This document shows, one piece after another, positions 57,945 to 64,000 of a DNA stretch of 64,000 nt (its first letter is position 1; each line of letters begins with the position of its first letter). Location: assembly GCF_003264935.1 (NCBI RefSeq), contig NZ_QLOE01000005.1:44582-108581 (forward strand). The letters run 5' to 3'. The DNA comes from Methanothermobacter tenebrarum (GTDB lineage Archaea > Methanobacteriota > Methanobacteria > Methanobacteriales > DSM-23052). The notes under the pieces were generated by a model that ran no database searches, was not told the origin of the DNA, and saw only the letters and a program-made list of their open reading frames with translations. Both the position numbers and the translations under genes were made by a program.

Positions 57945-58535
57945 ATGAATAAAAAATTGGCGGCTCTGATAATAGTGTTAGTGATAGTGGTTGGTGGCTA
58001 TCTAGGCTATTATGCCTATGCCATGACAACACTTGTTCCAGAGGACTTAAAAACATTTAAAAGTGAGCTAAAGTCAGTAGAAGAACCATTTTTAACTTCC
58101 GCTGAGATAAAAGAAATGAAGGAACTTTCATCTATGCTTGAAGGGACTGATCTCAAAGTTATCCCCCAAGAAGAAAGAAAAAAGATGGCCGATGAACTGA
58201 GAAAAGATTATTTTGGAAATATGACAAAAGAATTTCAAGAATTTAAGTATAATTGTACAAGGAACCGCGAAGATGTAGCTTTCAGATATGACATTTTATT
58301 GATGGGGGATGTTGCAAGTGACATAAGAGAAGTCTACAGCAAAGACATAGAACAAAAAATGGAAAAATTGGTGAACTTAACGAACAAGATGCCTGACGAC
58401 TTTGAAAAAGGCGACACAGAAGCCTTTAAGGCAGATATAGACGAACTTGTAAAGTTGATGGAGGAATTGGAGGATTGGAGAGTCAATGTGGCGAAGCCGA
58501 AACTTCAGAGTATTGTGGAAAGACTAGGTGGCTGA
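57945..58535 (+). CDS. Secreted or membrane-anchored helical protein of unknown function
   Basis: 196 residues from ATG 57945, behind GAGGGGGTGAAA. An N-terminal hydrophobic segment (KLAALIIVLVIVVGGYLGYYAYA) is a signal anchor. The remainder is charged and almost entirely helical (LKTFKSELKSVEEPFLTSAEIKEMKEL..., KMEKLVNLTNKMPDDFEKGD), probably an extracellular coiled bundle. I do not recognise a family. It is followed directly by a strong T-tract terminator, so it is monocistronic. Confidence 0.7.
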   Translation: MNKKLAALIIVLVIVVGGYLGYYAYAMTTLVPEDLKTFKSELKSVEEPFLTSAEIKEMKELSSMLEGTDLKVIPQEERKKMADELRKDYFGNMTKEFQEFKYNCTRNREDVAFRYDILLMGDVASDIREVYSKDIEQKMEKLVNLTNKMPDDFEKGDTEAFKADIDELVKLMEELEDWRVNVAKPKLQSIVERLGG

Positions 58536-58559
58536 CCAGGGAACTTAATCTTTTAATTC

Positions 58560-58600
58560 CCCCCTTGTTTTTTTTTTTTTTTTTATGGGAATTCCCCCTT
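58560..58600 (+). terminator. Long T-tract terminator
   Basis: Seventeen T residues at 58568-58584, 33 bases after the stop, flanked by AATTCCCCCCTTG and GGAATTCCCCCTT. A long oligo-U run is the classic archaeal termination signal. Confidence 0.7.
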
Positions 58601-58734
58601 CAAAATTTTCAAAATAAGAATACTCTTTTTATAGGATGCCCCTCAAAGATAGTAATTTATATCACTCCCCCAATTATTCTAATAATATCGGCTAAAAGAT
58701 CATTGAAATAATCTGTTAGAGGTTGTGATTTTTT

Positions 58735-60111
58735 TTGAATGAAAAAAGCAAAAGTACAGCGGGTGTTGATCTCATCACTGGAGATCCTAAAAAGGCCATT
58801 TTGAAATTGTCAAGTCACCTTGTCGTTGCCATGCTCCTAACATCAACTTATAATTTGATAGATGCTATTTGGGTTTCTGGCCTAGGAGGAAGTGCCCTTG
58901 CAGCTATTGGATTTGTCACGCCACTCTATATGGTGCTTGTTGGCCTTTCAAATGGTCTTGGTGCTGGTGCAACATCAGCCATTTCCAGGTGCATAGGGGC
59001 TGGTGACACAAAAAGAGTGAACAACAGTGCAATACATGCTATAATACTCACACTTATAATCTCACTTTTTATAACATTTTTGTTAGAATTTTTCTTAAAG
59101 GATCTGCTTTTAATGTTAGGAGCAAAGACTACGCTTAATCTTTCCCTTATCTATGGCCGTATAGTATTTGTCGGGACAATTTTCATGTTATTTACTGGTT
59201 CTGCCTATGGGATCCTGAGGGGTGAGGGTGACACCAAAAGAACAATGTATGCCATGATGGTATCAGCTATAATCAACATGATACTGGATCCTATCCTTAT
59301 CTATTCCCTTGGGATGGGTATTGCAGGAGCGGCATGGGCAACCCTGGCATCCCAATTTATTGTATCGGCTGTTATAATATACTGGTTCTTTCACAAGAAA
59401 GATACTTTCACAAGTTTGTCATGGAAGTATTTCAAAGCAGACTTCCAGGTCGCTAAATCCATTCTAGAAGTTGCATTACCAGCCAGTGTAGAATTTTTGG
59501 TGATTTCAATGGGCACAGCCATCTTGAATATAATATTTGTTGCAGTCGCTGGAACAGATGCAGTAGCGATCTATTCTGCCGGTTGGAGGGTTGTGATGAT
59601 AGGCTTCGTACCCCTCATATCAATCGGCGCGGGTACCATTACAGTTGCTGGAGTGGCATATGGAGCCAGAAAATATAAGAACCTTTCAATAGCCCATAGT
59701 TATTCTATAAAAATAGGCATGCTCGTAGCAATAGCTACAAGTATCTTAACTTTCATACTTGCACCTTATATTTCAATGATATTCACATATTCTCCACAGA
59801 CAAGCCACCTATCCCCCCTTATAACAGAATTCCTCAGGACAATGTGCCTATTCTATATCTTCATACCCCCAGGGCTCATGTCAAACTCCATATTCCAGGG
59901 TATGGGAAAAGGAACAACCTCACTAATATTAACGATAATAAGACAATTACTCTTCATAGTCATATTCGCATATATACTAGCCATAATCTTTAACCTTGGC
60001 CAAAAGGGGGCATGGTGGGGTATAGTCGCAGGAGACATAGTAGGAAGCACAATAGCCTATCTCTGGGCCCGAATTTACATAAACAGATTACAAAGAATTG
60101 GCTCGGCTTAA
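58735..60111 (+). CDS. MATE family multidrug/Na+ exporter
   Basis: 458 residues from TTG 58735, behind GAGGTTGTGAT. Twelve membrane helices in two repeats: LLTSTYNLIDAIWVSGLGGSALAAIGFVTPLY in the first and ALPASVEFLVISMGTAILNIIFVAVAGTDAVAIYSAG in the second, with GLGAGATSAISRCIGAGD. These are signatures of the MATE/NorM-DinF class. It exports organic cations in exchange for Na+ or H+. A TATA-like AATTTATATC near 58654-58663 precedes it. Confidence 0.93.
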   Translation: MNEKSKSTAGVDLITGDPKKAILKLSSHLVVAMLLTSTYNLIDAIWVSGLGGSALAAIGFVTPLYMVLVGLSNGLGAGATSAISRCIGAGDTKRVNNSAIHAIILTLIISLFITFLLEFFLKDLLLMLGAKTTLNLSLIYGRIVFVGTIFMLFTGSAYGILRGEGDTKRTMYAMMVSAIINMILDPILIYSLGMGIAGAAWATLASQFIVSAVIIYWFFHKKDTFTSLSWKYFKADFQVAKSILEVALPASVEFLVISMGTAILNIIFVAVAGTDAVAIYSAGWRVVMIGFVPLISIGAGTITVAGVAYGARKYKNLSIAHSYSIKIGMLVAIATSILTFILAPYISMIFTYSPQTSHLSPLITEFLRTMCLFYIFIPPGLMSNSIFQGMGKGTTSLILTIIRQLLFIVIFAYILAIIFNLGQKGAWWGIVAGDIVGSTIAYLWARIYINRLQRIGSA

Positions 60112-60672
60112 TCCACTGCAAACAAAAGAAAAACCACTCCTTGCTTATGTGAAGAACTCTAATTCATGAGCACTTATACTAGTGGGCTCTTTCAGTCTTG
60201 GGTAGAAGGTGCCCCCCCAGATGTTCATGGACATAACCTTTGAACCATTCCTAGGCTATCCCACTGGTAATAACAAGATCCTTTATAGGAAACAAATTTT
60301 CTGATTTTATCCTCCCTATTTAATGGCATGTTAGCAGCAACAAAAAAAAGTTTTATTTTGAATCGGCTCTTAACCCAAATTTTTTATGTCAATGACTTTA
60401 AGGGGAAAACTAGATCAAAAAATTCCCTCTAGAAATCTAAACTTTCCATTTTTTAAGTCTGAATAACCTTTCCAGTGAATGGTGTAACTCATTGGCTAAT
60501 TGGATGGGTCCCCCATTCTTTCCATTTCAATGTTCTTCCTTCATGACCACTTTATCTGCTGCATTTGAATTTCGTGGCGCTCCTCCAATAGAGATCGTCA
60601 TTAGAAAAAAAATAACGAAATTTGTGCCATCGGGTATTTTTCTAACACTTTTTCAGTCCTTTTCAACATCCC
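60112..60672 (+). other. Non-coding region after the MATE gene
   Basis: About 560 bases. No convincing frame, RNA or repeat; only short open stretches and a C7 run at 60210-60217. Confidence 0.5.
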
Positions 60673-60912
60673 TTACAAAAAAATCGTACCCCTTGGACAC
60701 TTTGATTTTTTAAGTGATAATCTTGATACAGTTATGTCAAACCTCTTACCTTTATATTTCAATTCTAAAACACAAATCTTGTCGTTTCCTAAAAAATGAA
60801 AACATTTCCTCTCTTTTTCCAATCTTACATTGAAATCTGGATGCATTTTATGAATTTCCCATGCTAAATTGAGTGTTGAAAAATCCGCTTCAGAATAGAC
60901 CGATCCTTTCAC
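60673..60912 (-). CDS. Uncertain ORF, 79 residues
   Basis: The open frame has a plausible amino-acid composition: WEIHKMHPDFNVRLEKERKC, then FLGNDKICVLELKYKGKRFDI. That pattern of alternating charge and hydrophobic strands looks protein-like. There is no clear ribosome-binding site, no family I recognise, and it lies in a decayed region, so it may be a gene fragment. Confidence 0.3.
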   Translation of the reverse strand: MKGSVYSEADFSTLNLAWEIHKMHPDFNVRLEKERKCFHFLGNDKICVLELKYKGKRFDITVSRLSLKKSKCPRGTIFL

Positions 60913-60984
60913 GCTTATTCAACACATTTTCTATGCTAAACATTCTTCTTTTCCCTCCAATGCAACCTCCTATAAGATTTGGCG

Positions 60985-61010
60985 CTGAAATCGCCCAAAA
61001 GCGATTTGGG
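60985..61010. repeat. Perfect inverted repeat (hairpin)
   Basis: CGCCCAAA / TTTGGGCG, eight perfect base pairs around AGCGA, within an AT-rich non-coding stretch. It could be a transcript hairpin, terminator core or operator. It lacks a T-run on either side. Confidence 0.5.
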
Positions 61011-61253
61011 CGGGGACTTAAAGTCCAAGCCAGATACTTTGCTTGTTAAAGGACTCGAAGGGCAAAAATTGCATAACAATTTTAAGCGCTCATTCGCCAC
61101 CTCATTTTTTATCACCAATATAATCTATTTGCCCCCATCCCTCCAAGCAATCCTCAGGATTCATTTAGCTTCGTCAGCCCTCCTGGCGTAGGATAATAAT
61201 CTTGTTAACTACTAGGTCAAGAAAAGATCCTGCTCTCTCCCAACAAAAACATT

Positions 61254-61722
61254 TCAATCCTCTGTAGTTAAAAACTCAGCTCCACTTAAAGCGTGGGATA
61301 AGCATTCAACTAATTCTAGAGGAGGAATTTCCACCCAAGTTGCTTTATCGAATCCAATGTAACCCCCAGGCTTTACTACCATCTTATACTCGTTTATGGG
61401 CTTGAAGGCATTTACAGAATCGCTAATAAACTGCATTGAAAAGATCCTTCTCCAAAAAGGGTTCTGAGCATCTGCTGCCTTAAATCTTATCATTTTACCC
61501 TTTTTCTTAGCTCTTTCTACCCTTTTAACCATTATCTTTGATATTGCAACCATATTTGCCATATAGCATCTACAACCTCCAAAAAACCGTATGAGTATGT
61601 GACTAGTTCTTTAATGGGCTTTCAATCCACCCAAATGTTTAGTCAGCCCCAAGAAGACTGTAGTACAAAATAAGAACCTGGTTTTGAAGTTGTTTTTGAT
61701 GTGAATTATTTCTTTGTTCATT
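61254..61722 (-). pseudogene. Remnant of a class I SAM-dependent methyltransferase
   Basis: Starts with GGGGAAA-ATG at 61722 (MNKEIIHIKNN). Recognisable family text survives in shifted frames: HLGGLKA, then KELVTY, then remnants of the SAM loop (LEVV...CYMA). An open 102-residue piece follows: VKRVERAKKKGKMIRFKAADAQNP, SDSVNAF, INEYKMVVKPGGYIGFDKATW and PPLELVECLSHALSG. The KPGGY-containing methyltransferase C-terminus is clear, but the SAM motif is destroyed and a few residues before INEY are missing. It is a decayed gene. Confidence 0.65.
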
Positions 61723-61740
61723 TTCCCCTATAAATAAGAC

Positions 61741-61870
61741 AATTTTGGAACGACTTTATAGTGGGGCGAGCGAGCCTTTCGTATAACGTTTTCGTTAGGC
61801 GTGGGCGATAACCCCCTGAAGTGAACATCATCGAAAGGAATCGTAGACGGAGAGCGCATATTTCTTCCAT
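61741..61870. ncRNA. Possible structured RNA or GC-rich element
   Basis: A GC-rich island in AT-rich surroundings. Plus-strand folding by eye: GGGG (61763-61766) with CCCC (61811-61814), enclosing GCCT/AGGC and an AACG-TTTT-CGTT hairpin. A TATA-like CTTTATAG lies at 61754-61761. On the minus strand a 36-codon frame also exists (MFTSGGYRPRLTKTLYERLA...). I cannot decide between RNA, small ORF or remnant. Confidence 0.25.
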
Positions 61871-62137
61871 CTATACCTTACTAACATCTATTTGAACATC
61901 TCCAAATCTTAGATTTTATATCCACCGAGTTTTATCATGGCTTTAAATTGTTTTTCTATCTTCAATACTGTTAGGATAAACTGATGAGGGGGGCATCACT
62001 TTAAAGTCATTCACCAAAATTTTTGGCATGCTTGTCTTGGAAATTCTCTCCCCCCCTTTTTTGTTTTCCTATGTGTTAACTGGAACCCTAGTCCCCCTGC
62101 ATATACTTTTTTTCGCCTCCAAAGAAGATAGTAATCT

Positions 62138-62176
62138 TTTTATACTATAATGTATTACTATTTTTTGGTGGTGGTT
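62138..62176 (+). promoter_or_regulatory. Promoter of the pseudomurein-repeat/PKD gene
   Basis: TATA-like TTTTTATACTATA at about 62137-62150, with a GGTGGTGGTT ribosome-binding stretch before GTG 62177. Confidence 0.4.
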
Positions 62177-62438
62177 GTGAAGAGGTTATTGTTTTTTTCT
62201 GGCAATCCTCTCTTGTTTCTGTTTTCTGGGCAGTTCTTCAGCTGTAACTTTATCCTATGATGAAATTTGTGACGCTTCAAAGCTGATCGGAAACTACACT
62301 GCACAAAATGGGAAAATACCATCACAGGTTGTGATTAACGGTAAGAATGTGTCGGCAGACTGATTACCTACTACGCCTCATCCTCAACCATCATAAACCT
62401 CGATCAGAACAGGAGGGCTTGGCATATCATCCGATAGT
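62177..62438 (+). pseudogene. Broken 5' part of the pseudomurein-repeat/PKD surface protein
   Basis: GTG 62177 starts MKRLLFF. A T7 tract at 62192-62198 (T6 expected) then shifts the frame, after which a clean signal peptide and first repeat are readable: LAILSCFCFLGSSSAVTLSYD and GNYTAQNGKIPSQVVINGKNVSAD. A TGA at 62361 interrupts this. The repeat continues in another frame (LITYYASSSTIINLDQNR). A third shift near 62413 leads into the long downstream frame. The 5' end therefore carries three frame changes. Confidence 0.7.
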
Positions 62439-64000
62439 ATGGCCCCACCACCCAGTCCGAGTGGAACAGGAACACTCTACAAAACCTACACAGACAATAT
62501 AGGATACTTGCAGGCGGCAAAGAACGTTAAGGCTTTCATGGAATCCTATGGGAGGTCGCCGAATTATGCCAGCACAGCCATCGGAAAAGTCCGCCCAGAA
62601 AGCCTAATATACACCTACGCAAAAATAATAAACTTCTACAACAGCACAAGAAAACTACCAAACCATGTAACAGTATATAGTGTTACAGGTAAGGCCGGGA
62701 CCCTGACAAGGCCAAAGGCAGACTACACCTACACAATACAAGGCTATAATGTCCAATTCCAGGATAAAAGTACAGGGACAATACAATACTACAAATGGGA
62801 CTTCGGAGACCAAAGCACAAGCACCCACCAGAATCCAGTACACGCCTACAAACCAGGAACCTACAAAGCAACCCTAACAGTCCAAGCCTATGGCATAACA
62901 GACACGAAGACTATGACATTGGAGGTTATGCTTGCAACGGTCCATGTTAATTCCACGGCAACATCCTCTGGGAAGCCCCTAAATTTAACATTTAAAATTC
63001 CGCTCAATGACACGGTTAAATGGATTAGTATAGGGGCTATAGCTTCGGGCCTATTCAATGAAACAATATTCCTTGTGGAGGATGGCATAGCATACAAACT
63101 AGCCGAGGTCACTAACCCATTCTACCAGGCTAACAGCCAGAGTCAAAGAGAAATAGTCTGGCAAGTCACAGCTGGCCTGAACAGACTCATAGAAATTTAC
63201 ACAAAACTCGGAGCAGAACCTCAAGTGAATGAATATCTCAACAACTTCAATTTAACCCAGGCAGAAAAGACATTCATACTCACAAACTATAACAAGTGCA
63301 TAGACCCTTTACAGGTCAGTGTGGAGTATCCCGGCGAGGAAAAGGTGACAATAGCCAATATAACATTCCCAGGGAACAAATCAACAAGAACACTCCTCCT
63401 ACTCTACACAAACGGCCAAGACATACACCCACCAGGAGAAACAGGACCCAATATCATAATAAACGACACTCTCATCTGGGAGGCTAGCAACTACGACGCC
63501 ATCATAACCTACACCCTCGCCACAGGGAAGATAACAAACCAGACATTACAAAAGTGGCTAAACAGGACATACGAGCCCGGACCATTAAAGGCAGCCCACG
63601 GAACATTCCTAACAGGCCTTGAAGTAATATACCTCCACGATCTCATCGCAGAAGAAGCAGCCACGCGCTATAATGTAACATGGACCAGGACCATGCCAGT
63701 GATGGTCTCAGCAGGAGACCACGCCCCCGGAACATGGATAAGCCTCGAATGCAACCACAACATGGCCGTGAAAGCAGAAGGCACACCCGAAAACATTAAA
63801 GCATTCAATTATGCGAGAACATCAGCTATAAATCCAATAGAATACTATGTGATGGAGGCCCTCTTCCCAGGATCAGACCCCACAAGCGCGCCCACAACAG
63901 GAATAGGCCTAACACTCCTCAACGGCGGGTCACTAAACATCCTCGAAAGCGAGAATTACACGCTTATCAGTGACGGGCAGGGAAGATACCTCATCATAGA
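62439..64000 (+). CDS. Pseudomurein-binding-repeat and PKD-domain surface protein, 3' end outside window
   Basis: Open for 520 codons to the window edge. The N-terminal part has a pseudomurein-binding repeat (YLQAAKNVKAFMESYGRSPNYA...LIYTYAKIINFYNSTRKLPNHV, about 18-80). A PKD domain follows at about 90-155 (YYKWDFGDQSTSTHQNPVHAY, PGTYKATLTV). A long domain then follows with N-glycosylation sites and VNEYLNNFNLTQAEKTFILTNY, which I do not recognise. The C-terminal half has helical and beta stretches (AAHGTFLTGLEVIYLHDLIAEEAATRYN). It should be secreted and wall-bound, but the signal peptide is in the frameshifted part upstream. The last codon is incomplete at 64000. Confidence 0.75.
   Translation, partial: MAPPPSPSGTGTLYKTYTDNIGYLQAAKNVKAFMESYGRSPNYASTAIGKVRPESLIYTYAKIINFYNSTRKLPNHVTVYSVTGKAGTLTRPKADYTYTIQGYNVQFQDKSTGTIQYYKWDFGDQSTSTHQNPVHAYKPGTYKATLTVQAYGITDTKTMTLEVMLATVHVNSTATSSGKPLNLTFKIPLNDTVKWISIGAIASGLFNETIFLVEDGIAYKLAEVTNPFYQANSQSQREIVWQVTAGLNRLIEIYTKLGAEPQVNEYLNNFNLTQAEKTFILTNYNKCIDPLQVSVEYPGEEKVTIANITFPGNKSTRTLLLLYTNGQDIHPPGETGPNIIINDTLIWEASNYDAIITYTLATGKITNQTLQKWLNRTYEPGPLKAAHGTFLTGLEVIYLHDLIAEEAATRYNVTWTRTMPVMVSAGDHAPGTWISLECNHNMAVKAEGTPENIKAFNYARTSAINPIEYYVMEALFPGSDPTSAPTTGIGLTLLNGGSLNILESENYTLISDGQGRYLII

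Noticed and set aside
58568..58584. T17 tract as a phase-variation repeat for the MATE gene
   Set aside because: It lies outside both coding regions, right after a stop codon, and is better explained as a terminator.
55704..60217. Insertion sequence or prophage in the accessory region
   Set aside because: No transposase, integrase, terminal repeats or phage structural genes could be read on either strand; the gene remnants are host-type surface proteins and a methyltransferase.
61248..61262. ATTTCAATCC resembling part of a Methanothermobacter CRISPR repeat
   Set aside because: Only about ten bases match from memory, there is one copy, and no spacer-repeat pattern is present. No cas gene is in the window.

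Overview
The window comes from a thermophilic hydrogenotrophic methanogen of the Methanobacteriales, most likely Methanothermobacter or a close relative. Support: methyl-coenzyme M reductase component A2, a formylmethanofuran:tetrahydromethanopterin formyltransferase homologue, methanofuran synthase MfnB, Eha hydrogenase-cluster proteins, and several proteins with pseudomurein-binding repeats. Pseudomurein walls are limited to Methanobacteriales and Methanopyrus. Several gene strings follow the order I remember from M. thermautotrophicus (hom-apgM-pyrG; cbiT-ubiX-HD-moaE-NMN adenylyltransferase; DHH-nth-GTPase-aroA-valS). This is from memory, not a search.

Layout. Positions 128-13962 are one long minus-strand run. 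In transcription order it holds EhaA-like, EhaR-like, FtrII and a PfkB kinase; then a Zn/Cd P-type ATPase, an FMN-binding protein, asnB, gatC, an ACT protein, hom, apgM and pyrG; then a type IV pilin module (prepilin peptidase, pilin-like protein, DUF2101). Positions 14114-18551 (plus) hold a small peptide ORF, a DUF1616 protein, a sugar-nucleotide epimerase and a secreted pseudomurein-binding transglutaminase. Positions 19414-24419 (plus) hold a LutA/LutB-like iron-sulfur pair, mfnB, guaB and mobA. Positions 24409-28783 (minus) hold a small pseudomurein-repeat protein, a membrane protein, cbiT, ubiX, an HD hydrolase, moaE and NMN adenylyltransferase. Positions 28895-34845 (plus) hold atwA, a flavin reductase, a universal stress protein and a broken histidine kinase. 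Positions 34842-38286 (minus) hold a PEP-utilising-type protein, DUF368 and a cation/proton antiporter. feoA-feoB and tRNA-Val(CAC) follow, then MFS, DUF1614 and a prenyltransferase-fold protein, a DHH/RecJ-like protein, nth, a small GTPase, aroA and valS, a helicase-nuclease operon, and an arsenate-reductase-like gene.

From about 55.4 kb to the end the window is accessory and partly decayed. It contains a zinc-ribbon membrane protein, a ruined beta-helix surface protein, a secreted coiled protein, a MATE exporter, a ruined methyltransferase and a 5'-broken pseudomurein-repeat/PKD surface protein that runs off the window.

The most notable features are: an Eha locus where ehaA directly abuts ehaR, with the hydrogenase core genes missing between them; an in-frame TGA at a tryptophan position in the only prepilin peptidase; a histidine kinase broken at an A9 tract and at a 7-bp tandem duplication, both reversible; an endonuclease III whose second cluster cysteine is histidine; and a perfect DtxR-type palindrome in the feoAB promoter.
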